From Azospirillum endophyticum (GTDB taxonomy: Bacteria; Pseudomonadota; Alphaproteobacteria; Azospirillales; Azospirillaceae), in NCBI RefSeq assembly GCF_016595245.1, contig NZ_JAENHM010000060.1, positions 186,001 through 250,000 on the forward strand: DNA of 64,000 nucleotides. Reading direction: 5' to 3'. The notes beneath the pieces were generated by a model, which saw only the letters and a program-made list of their open reading frames with translations, had not been told where the DNA came from and ran no database searches. The position numbers and the translations under genes were made by a program. The stretch's first letter is position 1. The number at the start of each line of letters is the position of its first letter. Below, piece after piece: positions 7,515 to 16,427 of the stretch.

Positions 7515-8867
7515 ATGGCCCATCGTCCGCTCGCCTGCGTGATCCTCGCCGCCGGCAAGGGCACGCGCATGAAATCCGATCTGCCCAAGGTGCTGCACCG
7601 GGTTGCCGGCCGGCCGATGGTCGGGCATGTGCTGGCCGCGGTGAAGACGCTCGACCCCGACCATGTCGTGGTCGTGGTCGGCCCCGGCATGGACAGCGTC
7701 GCCGCCGCCGTCGCCCCCTACCCCACCGCGGTCCAGCATGAGCAGCGCGGCACCGCCGACGCCGTGCGCGCCGCCTTCGGCCTGCTGGAGGGCTTCACCG
7801 GCGACGTCATCGTGCTGTATGGTGACACGCCGCTGGTCACGCCGGATACGCTGCGCGCACTGGTGCAGGCCCGCCGGCAGGCGGCCGACCCGGCGGTGGT
7901 GGTGCTGGGCATGCGGCCCACCGATCCCGGCGCCTATGGCCGGCTGATCCTGAACGCCCGCGGCGGGCTGGAGAAGATCGTCGAGTATCTCGACGCCAGC
8001 GAGGAGGAGCGCGCGGTCACCCTGTGCAACGCCGGCCTGATGGCGTTCGACGGCGCCCGCATGGTCGACCTGATCGGCAGCGTCGGCAACGACAATGCCA
8101 AGTCCGAATATTACCTGACCGACGTGGTCCAGATCGCGCGCCGCGCCGGCATGGCCTGCGCCGTGGTGGAAGCCGCCCCGGCCGAGGTGGTCGGCGTCAA
8201 TTCCCGCGCCGAGCTGGCGGAGGTGGAGAAGCTGCTGCAGCGCCGGCTGCGCAAGGCGGCGATGGACAATGGCGCCACCCTGATCGACCCCGACAGCGTC
8301 TTCCTCAGCGTCGACACCAAACTCGGCCGCGACGTGGTGGTCGGGCCCGGCTGCTTCTTCGGCGCCGGCGTCACCGTCGGCGACCGGGTGGAGATCAAGC
8401 CCTACTGCCATCTGGAAGGCGTGCGCATCGACAGCGGCGCCGTCATCGGCCCCTATGCCCGGCTGCGCCCCGGCGCCGAGATCGGCCCCGATGCCCATAT
8501 CGGCAATTTCGTCGAGGTGAAGAACGCGGTGATCGAAGCCGGCGCCAAGGCCAACCACCTGACCTACATCGGCGACGCCCGCGTCGGGGCCAAGGCGAAC
8601 ATCGGGGCCGGCACCATCACCTGCAACTATGACGGCTTCTCCAAGAGCCGGACGGAGATCGGCGCCGGCGCCTTCATTGGCTCGAACAGCGCGCTGGTCG
8701 CCCCGGTCGTCATCGGCGACGGCGCCATCGTCGGCGCCGGCAGCGTGGTGACGATGGCGGTGGAGTCCGACGCGCTGGTGGTCGCCCGCGGCAGCCAGAA
8801 GGCTTACGCCGGGTGGGCGAAGCGTTTCCGCGAACGGAAGCAAAACGAGAAAGCGAAAAAGGCGTAA
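7515..8867 (+). CDS. glmU: Bifunctional GlmU: GlcN-1-P acetyltransferase / UDP-GlcNAc pyrophosphorylase
   Basis: The enzyme acetylates glucosamine-1-phosphate and then forms UDP-GlcNAc, the precursor of peptidoglycan and lipid A. The N-terminal nucleotidyltransferase shows LAAGKGTRMKSDLPKVLH (residues 11-28), EQRGTADAV and LYGDTPLV. The C-terminal left-handed beta helix shows hexapeptide repeats from about residue 260, then IGAGTITCNYDGFSKSRTE and IGSNSALVAPVVIG. At 450 residues it has the usual length. CAGGAA precedes ATG 7515. glmS follows 56 bases downstream on the same strand, so the two form a UDP-GlcNAc operon. Confidence 0.97.
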   Translation: MAHRPLACVILAAGKGTRMKSDLPKVLHRVAGRPMVGHVLAAVKTLDPDHVVVVVGPGMDSVAAAVAPYPTAVQHEQRGTADAVRAAFGLLEGFTGDVIVLYGDTPLVTPDTLRALVQARRQAADPAVVVLGMRPTDPGAYGRLILNARGGLEKIVEYLDASEEERAVTLCNAGLMAFDGARMVDLIGSVGNDNAKSEYYLTDVVQIARRAGMACAVVEAAPAEVVGVNSRAELAEVEKLLQRRLRKAAMDNGATLIDPDSVFLSVDTKLGRDVVVGPGCFFGAGVTVGDRVEIKPYCHLEGVRIDSGAVIGPYARLRPGAEIGPDAHIGNFVEVKNAVIEAGAKANHLTYIGDARVGAKANIGAGTITCNYDGFSKSRTEIGAGAFIGSNSALVAPVVIGDGAIVGAGSVVTMAVESDALVVARGSQKAYAGWAKRFRERKQNEKAKKA

Positions 8868-8923
8868 GGTCGGTTCGGGTCTTCTTCTCCGGTCGGCATC
8901 TTTTTTTCAGGAGCATCAGGTCC

Positions 8924-10750
8924 ATGTGCGGCATCATCGGCATCAACGGCATTCACGACGCGTCCCCCCGGCTGGTGGAGGGCCTGCGCCGGCTCGAATA
9001 CCGCGGCTATGACAGCGCGGGCGTCGCCACCCTGGTGAACGGCCACATCGAGCGCCGCCGCGCCGAGGGCAAGCTGGCCAACCTGGACATGAAGCTGCGC
9101 GACCAGCCGCTGTCCGGCACCGTCGGCATCGGCCACACCCGCTGGGCGACCCATGGCGGCCCGACGGAGAACAACGCCCACCCGCATGCCACCAAGCGCG
9201 TCGCCGTCGTCCACAACGGCATCATCGAGAACTACCAGGAGCTGAAGGACGAGCTGACCGGCCACGGCTATGTCTTCGAAAGCGCCACCGACACCGAGGT
9301 GATCGTCCACCTCGTCACCTATTACCTGGACCAGCAGGGCATGACGCCGGTCCAGGCCTCGGCCGCCGCCTTCAAGCGCTTCACCGGCGCCTTCTCCCTG
9401 GTGCTGATCTTCGCCGGCGAACACGAGCTGATGATCGGCGCCCGCCACGGCACGCCGCTGGCGATCGGCTATGGCGACGGCGAGATGTATCTGGCATCGG
9501 ACGCCTTCGCGCTGGCGCCGCTGACCAACCGCATCTGCTATCTGGAGGACGGCGACTGGGTCGAGGTCAGCCGCACTGCCGCCATCGTCCACGATGCCGC
9601 CGACGCGGTGGTGGAGCGGCCGGTGAAGACCACGGCGGTGTCCGGCGCCCTGATCGGCAAGGACGGCTACCGCCACTACATGCTCAAGGAAATCTACGAG
9701 CAGCCGCAGGTCATCGGCGACACGCTGAACGCCTACATCAACCCGGAAACCGGCACTTTCACCCTGCCGGACTTCCCCTTCGACCTCGCCGGCGCGTCCA
9801 AGCTGACCATCGTCGCCTGCGGCACCGCCTATTACGCCGGCTTCGTCGCCAAATACTGGTTCGAGACGCTGGCCCGCATTCCAGTCGAGGTCGACATCGC
9901 CTCGGAGTTCCGCTACCGCGAGGCGCCGCTGCCACCGGGCGGCATCGCGCTGTTCATCTCGCAGTCGGGCGAGACGCTGGATACGCTGGAAGCGCTGCGC
10001 TACTGCAAGCGCCAGGGCCAGAAGATCCTGTCGATCGTCAACGCCCCGGAAAGCACCATTGCACGGGAATCCGACGCCGTGCTCTACACCATGGCGGGAC
10101 CGGAGATCGGCGTCGCCTCGACCAAGGCCTTCACCACCCAGCTGACCACGCTGGCCTGCCTTGCCGTCACCGTCGGCCGCGCCCGTGGCGCCATCGACCA
10201 GGAGCGCATGCAGCAGATCGCCCACGCGCTCCGCGAGGTGCCGGCCCGCGCCGCCGATGTTCTGGCCCATGACGAGCGGCTGAAGGAGCTGGCGCAGGAG
10301 GTGTCGGAAGCCCGCGACGTGCTCTATCTCGGCCGCGGCGCCATGTATCCGCTGGCCCTGGAAGGTGCGCTGAAGCTGAAGGAGATCAGCTACATCCACG
10401 CCGAAGGCTATGCCGCCGGCGAGCTGAAGCACGGCCCCATCGCCCTGATCGACGACAATGTGCCGGTGATCGTGCTGGTGCCGTCCGACGCCCTGTTCGA
10501 GAAGGTGGTGTCGAACGTGCAGGAGGTCTGCGCGCGGTCGGGCAAGGTGCTGCTGCTGGCCGACAGGAAGGGCATCGACAAGCTGAAGGACAAGGTCCGC
10601 TGGTCGGTCGAACTCCCGGCCTGCGACCCGCTGGTCGCCCCGCTGCTCTACGCCATCCCGGTCCAACTGCTGGCCTACCACACCGCCGTGCTGAAGGGGA
10701 CGGACGTGGATCAGCCGCGGAACTTGGCGAAGAGCGTTACGGTGGAGTGA
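8924..10750 (+). CDS. glmS: Glutamine--fructose-6-phosphate aminotransferase (isomerizing)
   Basis: GlmS makes glucosamine-6-phosphate from fructose-6-phosphate and glutamine. The product has 608 residues (E. coli enzyme 609). It begins MCGIIGI, so the N-terminal nucleophile Cys1 is exposed after Met removal, which fixes the start at 8924. The glutaminase domain has YRGYDSAGVA, GHTRWATHGGPTENNAHPH and NGIIENY. Two SIS domains follow, with CGTAYYAGF, ISQSGETLDTLEALR and EGYAAGELKHGPIALI, ending DQPRNLAKSVTVE as in the whole family. It is co-directional with glmU. Confidence 0.98.
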   Translation: MCGIIGINGIHDASPRLVEGLRRLEYRGYDSAGVATLVNGHIERRRAEGKLANLDMKLRDQPLSGTVGIGHTRWATHGGPTENNAHPHATKRVAVVHNGIIENYQELKDELTGHGYVFESATDTEVIVHLVTYYLDQQGMTPVQASAAAFKRFTGAFSLVLIFAGEHELMIGARHGTPLAIGYGDGEMYLASDAFALAPLTNRICYLEDGDWVEVSRTAAIVHDAADAVVERPVKTTAVSGALIGKDGYRHYMLKEIYEQPQVIGDTLNAYINPETGTFTLPDFPFDLAGASKLTIVACGTAYYAGFVAKYWFETLARIPVEVDIASEFRYREAPLPPGGIALFISQSGETLDTLEALRYCKRQGQKILSIVNAPESTIARESDAVLYTMAGPEIGVASTKAFTTQLTTLACLAVTVGRARGAIDQERMQQIAHALREVPARAADVLAHDERLKELAQEVSEARDVLYLGRGAMYPLALEGALKLKEISYIHAEGYAAGELKHGPIALIDDNVPVIVLVPSDALFEKVVSNVQEVCARSGKVLLLADRKGIDKLKDKVRWSVELPACDPLVAPLLYAIPVQLLAYHTAVLKGTDVDQPRNLAKSVTVE

Positions 10751-10931
10751 GGGCGCAGAGTGCAGGAAGGGAAGACAGTGCCTCCCATGCCGGGGGTGGC
10801 CTCCACCAGATGATTACCACGTCGGCGAACTGGAAAGTCATGGAAGGCGGCGGAACAATCCACCGCTTTCCGCCCGCCGTCGCCTGTCCACCACATTAGA
10901 TCGGCGGCGGAGCATGGAAGGATGCCGGCCC

Positions 10932-11672
10932 ATGCACCTCGCTCGTCTATTCACGCCCGTTCTGTTGATGCTTGCCTTGCCCTGGGCGGCGCCTGCCGCC
11001 GCTCAGGACATGCCGACGGTGCTTCCGAACAATTACGTGATGTCCGACATCCTCAACAGGCAGAGGGTCGACAGCGCGATCAAGTCCGGTCGCGGCGGCA
11101 AGACGCAATCGGCGCAACAGCCGGCACGCCCTACCGACCCGGCAGCCGCCACGACCTACCGCGCCTCGCCGGCGGTGAGCGTCCGCGTGCGTCGTCAGTT
11201 CGCCGACTGGATGGGCAAGCAAGCCGGCGAAGAGGGCGGCAGGCGCATTGCCGAGGCCATGGCCCGACACGATCCGGTGGCCAGTTGGGCGGAGATCGTT
11301 GCCGGTGACGGCCTGCGCCCGGGCGACATGGCCGACAGCATGGCCAGCTACTGGATCCTCAACTGGGCGATGGCGAACGGCGCCGACAATAACCGCGCCC
11401 AAGCCCAGGCCGTGCGCGACCAGATCCGGCCGACGATCGCCTCCAACCCCGGATATGTGCGGCTCGACGAGGCCCAGCGCCAGGAACTGTCCGAGGTGCT
11501 GATGCTGAACTTCCTGATCCAGCACGCCGCCTATATGGATGCCATGAAGCGCGGCGACAGCGCCACCGCGCGCCGGCTGGGCGATGCGGCCGTTGCCCGC
11601 TTCCGCACCGAGATGGGAGTCGATCTGCGGCGACTGAAATTGACCGAGGCCGGCTTCGCCCCAGCCGGCTGA
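10932..11672 (+). CDS. Secreted/periplasmic protein of unknown function
   Basis: The 246-residue product begins with a clear signal peptide, LFTPVLLMLALPWAAPAAAQD, with cleavage expected after AAAQ. The mature part has a proline/alanine-rich linker and then a helical domain: VRRQFADWMGKQ, MADSMASYWILNWAMANGA, VRDQIRPTIAS and LSEVLMLNFLIQHAAYMDAMK. The pattern of a conserved YW..NW helix followed by paired helices recalls DUF6683-type proteins, but I am not sure of this. ATG 10932 is preferred to ATG 10914 because GGAAGGA sits 9 bases before it and the signal peptide then starts cleanly. It stands alone after glmS. Confidence 0.68.
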   Translation: MHLARLFTPVLLMLALPWAAPAAAQDMPTVLPNNYVMSDILNRQRVDSAIKSGRGGKTQSAQQPARPTDPAAATTYRASPAVSVRVRRQFADWMGKQAGEEGGRRIAEAMARHDPVASWAEIVAGDGLRPGDMADSMASYWILNWAMANGADNNRAQAQAVRDQIRPTIASNPGYVRLDEAQRQELSEVLMLNFLIQHAAYMDAMKRGDSATARRLGDAAVARFRTEMGVDLRRLKLTEAGFAPAG

Positions 11673-11853
11673 GGCCTGCCAGGCAAGATGGGACGGTCTC
11701 CCCGGCCAAGCCGGAAGTGCCATGGCGCAGTGTTCGCCACCCCCTTCCTCAAGACCCCCGTCAGCGACCGGCGCCGCAACCACGCTCTGCTGGTCCTCGC
11801 CGCATTGCCGAATCGGGCAAAGCCGCCCCCATTGAAAAGCTGGCAACATGGCG

Positions 11854-11867
11854 CTTACATGTTTACA
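11854..11867. promoter_or_regulatory. Putative operator CTTACATGTTTACA upstream of the GntR gene
   Basis: The 14-mer lies 30 bases before the regulator start. The identical 14-mer occurs in reverse orientation at 12825-12838, on the other side of the regulator gene and before the catabolic operon. Such paired sites are the usual sign of an autoregulated local repressor. The core TTACATGTTTACA is a partial palindrome. Confidence 0.7.
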
Positions 11868-11896
11868 AATACCCGACAACAGAGGGCTGACGGGCA

Positions 11897-12703
11897 ATGG
11901 ATCGGAGCGACAGGATGCGAGCGGAAAGCGACGGTTCGGCGAACCAGGTGGCCAGCGCGGTGGCTGACGATGGCGGGGAAGGAGCGCAGGTCCTCCGTAC
12001 GCGCCAGACGCCGCTCGTTACCCGGGTCTACCAGCTGCTGCTTGCCCAGATCAGCGCCGGCGATTTCCAGCCCGACGAGCGGCTGCCCGGCGAGAACGAA
12101 CTCGCCGCCCGTTTTCAGGTGTCCCGACCGGTGGTTCGCGACGCGCTGAAACGGCTGCGGACGGACGGGCTGATCTATTCCCGCCAGGGCGCCGGCAGTT
12201 TCGTCCGGGTGGCGGCGGAGGAAAGCCAGCCGGTGCTCGGCTACGCCCCGGTGGAGACGATCGCCGACATCCAGCGCTGTTACGAGTTCCGGCTGACCAT
12301 CGAGCCGGACCACGCCTATCATGCCGCCCTGCGCTGGAACGACGACGCCCTGGACAGGATCGCGGCGGCGCTCAACCTGATGGGCGATGCGACCCGCGCG
12401 CACCGGCACCGCGAGGATGCCGACTATGCCTTCCACACCGCCATCGCCGAGGCAACGAACAACCACTATTACATGTCGTCGATGCAGGCGCTGAAGGACC
12501 ACATCTCCGTCGGCATGAAGTTCCATAGCGTGTCGCTGATGGGTCCCAGTTCGGGCCTGTCCGGCGTGTACGAGGAGCATCTCGGCATCTTCGACGCCAT
12601 CCGGGAACGGGACGGCGAAACCGCCCGCATGCGGATGCGCCGGCATCTGGAAGGGTCGCGCGACCGTGTGTTCGAAGGACGCGCCCTGGATCTTTCCCTG
12701 TAG
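11897..12703 (+). CDS. GntR-family (FadR/FCD subfamily) transcriptional regulator of the acid-sugar locus
   Basis: The 268-residue product has an N-terminal winged helix (about residues 38-105) with the GntR signature LPGENELAARFQVSRPVVRDALKRL and GLIYSRQGAGSFV. A C-terminal FCD effector domain follows, with Asp/His metal-type positions in YAFHTAIAEATNNHY and a helical end EEHLGIFDAIRERDGETA. FCD regulators usually bind carboxylic acids or sugar acids and release DNA. It is followed after 299 bases by the kinase/dehydrogenase operon in the same direction and is flanked on both sides by the same 14-bp operator. An upstream ATG is the first codon; no strong ribosome site is visible. Confidence 0.88.
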   Translation: MDRSDRMRAESDGSANQVASAVADDGGEGAQVLRTRQTPLVTRVYQLLLAQISAGDFQPDERLPGENELAARFQVSRPVVRDALKRLRTDGLIYSRQGAGSFVRVAAEESQPVLGYAPVETIADIQRCYEFRLTIEPDHAYHAALRWNDDALDRIAAALNLMGDATRAHRHREDADYAFHTAIAEATNNHYYMSSMQALKDHISVGMKFHSVSLMGPSSGLSGVYEEHLGIFDAIRERDGETARMRMRRHLEGSRDRVFEGRALDLSL

Positions 12704-12824
12704 AACCTTCCCCTGAATTTCTCCCTGCCGGGCCAGCCGAGCCCGCTTTCCCGCTCCCGCTCGCTTCGCCCTGCGGCCTCTTCCGGCTGCGGGGCACTGC
12801 GCTTTGGATGCTCTGCCATAATCC

Positions 12825-12838
12825 TGTAAACATGTAAG
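12825..12838. promoter_or_regulatory. Putative operator TGTAAACATGTAAG before the catabolic operon
   Basis: This is the exact reverse complement of the site at 11854-11867, with GCG flanks also conserved. It lies 165 bases before the kinase gene start. A promoter-like AT-rich stretch (12868-12898) follows it, so binding here could block or position transcription of the operon. Confidence 0.7.
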
Positions 12839-13002
12839 GCGCAAAAACTCCGCAAGCGCAGCATTTTCGATTAGACAAGATTACAACATATTGATATCTC
12901 CGCAGCGCTGTGATGGAATGGGACATCATCAAGGGCGGCGGGAGCGCCCGGCTGCATGTCATCGCCTTGCGGTGGCCGCCGCTCGAAGGATGGGGATCAC
13001 CC

Positions 13003-14202
13003 ATGGACAGCATGGTTCCACAGGATGGGTCGCCGAACGGCATCCGGGCGGCGACCGGATCACCGGCGCCGCGGCGCCCGTGCCTGATCGCCGACGACCT
13101 GACCGGGGCGCTCGACACCGCCGCCCAGTTCGCCGTCCTCACCGGTCCGATTCCCGTTTATTGGCAGGGCCTGCCCTACCCCGTCCTGCCGAACGAACTC
13201 GCTTTCGACAGCGGCACCCGCGAGGCGACGCGCGACGCGGCACGGCGCCGGGTGGCCGCCATCGCCGCCGGTCTGCCGCGCGTCCCCGGCACGCTCCATT
13301 ACGCCAAGCTCGACAGCCTGTTGCGCGGCCATGCCGGGGCGGAGATCGCCGCCTGGATCGCCGCCACGGCGCCCGACCACATCATCGTCGCCCCAGCCTT
13401 CCCCTATCAGGGCCGCATCACCCGCGCCGGACTCCAGCTCGCCCGCGGGGATGACGGGCGCAGCTGGACGCCCGCGGCCAGCGACCTGCGCGCCGATCTG
13501 GAGCGGGAGGGCCAGGCCGTCCAGCCCCGCTGCCCCGGCGAGCCGGTGCCCGCGGGCCTCAGCCTGTGGGATGCGGAGGCCGACGCCGATCTCGACGCCA
13601 TCGCCGCTGCGGGTCTTGCGCTGACCGGCCGGGTGCTGTGGTGCGGCAGCAGCGGTCTGGCCGGCGCCCTGGCCCGGCAGATGGGCGGTGTCTCCGGCGA
13701 CGGCGCTCCGCTGCGGCTGCCGCGCCCGATCCTGGGGCTGTTCGGCACCAACCATCCGGCGATGGCGGCCCAGCTCGACGCCTGTTCCGACCATGTGCTG
13801 GCGCTGCCCGACGGCGGCCCGACCGGGGCCGCGGTGCTGGCCCAGCGGTTGGACCGCGACGGCCTCGCGCTCGCCACCCTTGCCCTGCCCGACGGGCTGG
13901 CGCGGGCCGACGCGGCGCAGCGGATCGAACGGGAATTCGCCCGGCTGGTCCGCCGGCTCGACCCGCCGGGAACGCTGCTGGTGGCGGGCGGCGAGACCCT
14001 GCGCGGCCTCTGCCTGGCGCTGGAAGCCGACCGGCTGGACCTCGACGGCCATGTCTGGCCGGGGGTGCCCTGCTCCATCCTGCGCGGCGGCCGCTTCGAC
14101 GGAGTCCGCGTCATCTCTAAATCGGGAGCCTTCGGCGACCCGGCGCTGCTGCGCCGGCTGCTCGCGCTGGATGCGCCGCTTCATCAGGGAGAACAAGCAT
14201 GA
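13003..14202 (+). CDS. Four-carbon acid sugar kinase family protein (DUF1537, DtnK/OtnK type)
   Basis: DUF1537 enzymes phosphorylate C4 acids such as D-threonate, L-threonate or erythronate at O4. The 399-residue product has the N-terminal signature LIADDLTGALDTAAQF (about residue 28), HYAKLDSLLRGH, the helix GSSGLAGALARQ and the C-terminal nucleotide-binding elements LLVAGGETLRGL and ISKSGAFGDPALL. ATG 13003 follows GGGGA at a good distance; the frame is open back to 12910 without a good site. The stop overlaps the next start (ATGA), so the two are translationally coupled. DtnK paired with a PdxA2 is the known D-threonate pathway, which makes D-threonate or a close relative the best guess. 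Confidence 0.85.
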   Translation: MDSMVPQDGSPNGIRAATGSPAPRRPCLIADDLTGALDTAAQFAVLTGPIPVYWQGLPYPVLPNELAFDSGTREATRDAARRRVAAIAAGLPRVPGTLHYAKLDSLLRGHAGAEIAAWIAATAPDHIIVAPAFPYQGRITRAGLQLARGDDGRSWTPAASDLRADLEREGQAVQPRCPGEPVPAGLSLWDAEADADLDAIAAAGLALTGRVLWCGSSGLAGALARQMGGVSGDGAPLRLPRPILGLFGTNHPAMAAQLDACSDHVLALPDGGPTGAAVLAQRLDRDGLALATLALPDGLARADAAQRIEREFARLVRRLDPPGTLLVAGGETLRGLCLALEADRLDLDGHVWPGVPCSILRGGRFDGVRVISKSGAFGDPALLRRLLALDAPLHQGEQA

Positions 14203-15233
14203 CACCGCATCTGGCCATCACCATGGGCGATCCGGCCGGCGTCGGGCCGGAGATCATCGTGAAGGCCTGCGCGCGTCTGAAGGACCGGCTGGCCGACGGC
14301 ACGCTGCGCCTGCTGGTCATCGGCAGCAACCCCGCCCTCCACGCGGCGCGCGACGCGCTCGGCAGCGACCTCGACTTCCCGGAGGTCACCGACGTCGATG
14401 GCGAGTGGCCGGCGCTGGCCTGCCTCCAGGCGGGGCCGGAAGGCGAGCCAATCCGTCCCGGCGTGCTGTCGGTCGACGGCGGCCGCTTCGCCTATCTGGC
14501 GGTGGAACGTGCGGTGCGTCTGGCGGAAGCCGGCCGCATCCACGGCATCGTCACCGCCCCCCTGAACAAGGAGGCGATGAACAAGGCCGGCTATCACTAT
14601 GCCGGGCACACCGACCTGCTGGCCGAACTGACCGGCGCCCGCGGTTCGGTGATGATGCTGGCCCACGGCAACATGCGGGTCAGCCACGTCACCACCCACA
14701 TCGCGCTGGAGGACGTGCCGAAGAAGCTGACGCCGGAACGGCTGCGCTACGTCATCGACCGCACCGACGAGACGCTGGCCGGGCTCGGCCTGCCGCGCCG
14801 CCGCATCGCCATCGCGGCGCTGAATCCCCATGCCGGCGAAGGCGGGCTGTTCGGCCGCCAGGACATCGAAGTGACCGAGCCGGTCATCAAGCGATGCGTC
14901 GCCGACGGGCTGGACGTGATCGGGCCCGTGCCGGGCGACACCATCTTCGTCAAGCTACGCGCCGGCCAGTACGACGCGGTGGTCGCCATGTACCACGACC
15001 AGGGCCACATCCCGGTCAAGCTGCTGGGCTTCAACGTCAATCCGGAAACCGGCACCTGGGATGCGCTGAGCGGCGTCAACATCACGCTCGGCCTGCCGAT
15101 CATCCGCACCTCCGTCGACCACGGCACCGCCTTCGACATCGCCGGCAAGGGCATCGCCAACGAGCTGAGCCTGATTGAGGCCATCGACTACGCCGAAAAG
15201 CTGGCCGCCGCCCGCGTGCGCGTCGCCGCCTGA
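14199..15233 (+). CDS. PdxA2-like 4-phospho-C4-acid dehydrogenase (4-hydroxythreonine-4-P dehydrogenase family)
   Basis: The 344-residue product carries PdxA hallmarks: AITMGDPAGVGPEI at the start, GIVTAPLNKEAMNKAGY (near residue 120), GHTDLLAELTG, a metal-binding His in THIALEDVP, AALNPHAGEGGLFG and MYHDQGHIPVKLLGF. PdxA acts in vitamin B6 synthesis. PdxA2 paralogues beside DUF1537 kinases instead oxidise and decarboxylate D-threonate 4-phosphate to dihydroxyacetone phosphate. The 4-base overlap with the kinase and the catabolic neighbours argue for the PdxA2 role, so no pdxA symbol is given. Confidence 0.88.
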   Translation: MTPHLAITMGDPAGVGPEIIVKACARLKDRLADGTLRLLVIGSNPALHAARDALGSDLDFPEVTDVDGEWPALACLQAGPEGEPIRPGVLSVDGGRFAYLAVERAVRLAEAGRIHGIVTAPLNKEAMNKAGYHYAGHTDLLAELTGARGSVMMLAHGNMRVSHVTTHIALEDVPKKLTPERLRYVIDRTDETLAGLGLPRRRIAIAALNPHAGEGGLFGRQDIEVTEPVIKRCVADGLDVIGPVPGDTIFVKLRAGQYDAVVAMYHDQGHIPVKLLGFNVNPETGTWDALSGVNITLGLPIIRTSVDHGTAFDIAGKGIANELSLIEAIDYAEKLAAARVRVAA

Positions 15234-15245
15234 GGAACCTGGAAA

Positions 15246-16382
15246 ATGAGCACCATCGACCTGACCACGCCCATCGACCTGCTCCGCCCACCCCGCGTCG
15301 TCTTCGGCGCCGGTACGGCGGCTGAGACCGGCCGCTGGGTGCGCGAGCGCGGCCTCACCCGCATCCTGGTGGTCGCCGACGCCTTCAACGCCGCCCGCGT
15401 GGACCGGCTGGGGCTGGAAGGCGCCGTCACCGTCTTCGCCGACATCAAGCCCGAACCCGACGTCCCCAACCTGGAGGCGCTGCTCGCCGTCGCAGAACGG
15501 GTCGAGCCGCAGGTGGTGATCGGCTTCGGCGGTGGCAGCGCCATGGATCTGGCCAAGCTGGCCGCCGTCCTGCCCGGCAGCGGCCAGACCATCCGCGACG
15601 TCGTCGGGCCGGAGAAGGTGACGGGCAAGCGCGCCGCGCTGGTCCAGGTCCCGACCACCGCCGGCACCGGCAGCGAGGTCGGCACCCGCGCCCTGGTCAC
15701 CGATCCCGCGACGATGAGCAAGCTGGCGGTGCAGAGCGTCCACATGCTGGCCGACGTCGCGGTGGTCGATCCGGACCTGACGCTGAGCGTGCCGGCCGCC
15801 GTCACCGCCGCCACCGGCGTCGATGCGCTGGCCCATTGCGTCGAGGCCTACACCAACCGCAAGGCTCATCCGCTGATCGACCTCTATGCGCTGGAGGGCA
15901 TCCGGCTGGTCGGCCGCTTCCTGCCGCGGGCCATCGCCGACGGCGGCGACCGCGAGGCGCGGGCCGGCCTGTCGCTGGCGTCCTTCTATGGCGGCATCTG
16001 CCTGGGTCCGGTCAACACGGCGGCCGGCCATGCCGTCGCCTACCCGCTGGGCACCCGCCACCACATCCCGCATGGCGCCGCCAACGCGCTGATCTTCCCG
16101 CATGTGCTGGCCTTCAACGCGCCGGCCGTCCCGGCCAAGACCGCCGCGGTGCTGGAAGCGCTCGGCCTGCCGGCCGCCACTGATCCCGCAGCGGTGTTCG
16201 AGGCCGCTTACGGCTGGTGCCTGGAGCTCGGCTGCACCATGCGTCTGTCGGAGTTCGGCGTGCCCGAGACCGATCTGCCGCGCATGGCCGAGGAGGCGCA
16301 CGCCATCCGCCGGCTGCTCGACAACAACCCGCGCGACCTCAGCCGCGAGGACATCCTGGGCATGTACCGCGCCGCCGCCTGA
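15246..16382 (+). CDS. Iron-containing alcohol dehydrogenase family protein
   Basis: The 378-residue NAD(P)-dependent oxidoreductase has GFGGGSAMDLAKLAA (nucleotide binding, about residue 95), VPTTAGTGSEV, and metal ligands in GVDALAHCVEAY and AAGHAVAYPLG...HIPHG. The family interconverts alcohols with aldehydes or ketones, and some members act on lactaldehyde, maleylacetate or hydroxy acids. The gene starts 12 bases after the PdxA2 stop. In this operon it could reduce or oxidise the aldehyde released by the downstream aldolase-family protein; that is inference from order only. Confidence 0.87.
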   Translation: MSTIDLTTPIDLLRPPRVVFGAGTAAETGRWVRERGLTRILVVADAFNAARVDRLGLEGAVTVFADIKPEPDVPNLEALLAVAERVEPQVVIGFGGGSAMDLAKLAAVLPGSGQTIRDVVGPEKVTGKRAALVQVPTTAGTGSEVGTRALVTDPATMSKLAVQSVHMLADVAVVDPDLTLSVPAAVTAATGVDALAHCVEAYTNRKAHPLIDLYALEGIRLVGRFLPRAIADGGDREARAGLSLASFYGGICLGPVNTAAGHAVAYPLGTRHHIPHGAANALIFPHVLAFNAPAVPAKTAAVLEALGLPAATDPAAVFEAAYGWCLELGCTMRLSEFGVPETDLPRMAEEAHAIRRLLDNNPRDLSREDILGMYRAAA

Positions 16383-16427
16383 CGGCGCGGCGCGACACCC
16401 ATCCCGTTCGTTGAAAGGTCAAAGTTC

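Noticed and set aside
8868..8923. glmS ribozyme before glmS
   Set aside because: Only 56 bases separate glmU and glmS, too short and without the ribozyme pattern; the ribozyme is a feature of Gram-positive bacteria.
8804..10681. Long open frame (625 codons) on the minus strand antisense to glmS
   Set aside because: It is a shadow of high-GC third positions. The protein is an Ala/Gly/Asp/Gln/His-rich composition with no domain, and glmS is certain on the other strand.
14199..15233. Vitamin B6 biosynthesis pdxA
   Set aside because: The sequence family fits, but coupling to a DUF1537 kinase in a catabolic operon favours the PdxA2 role.
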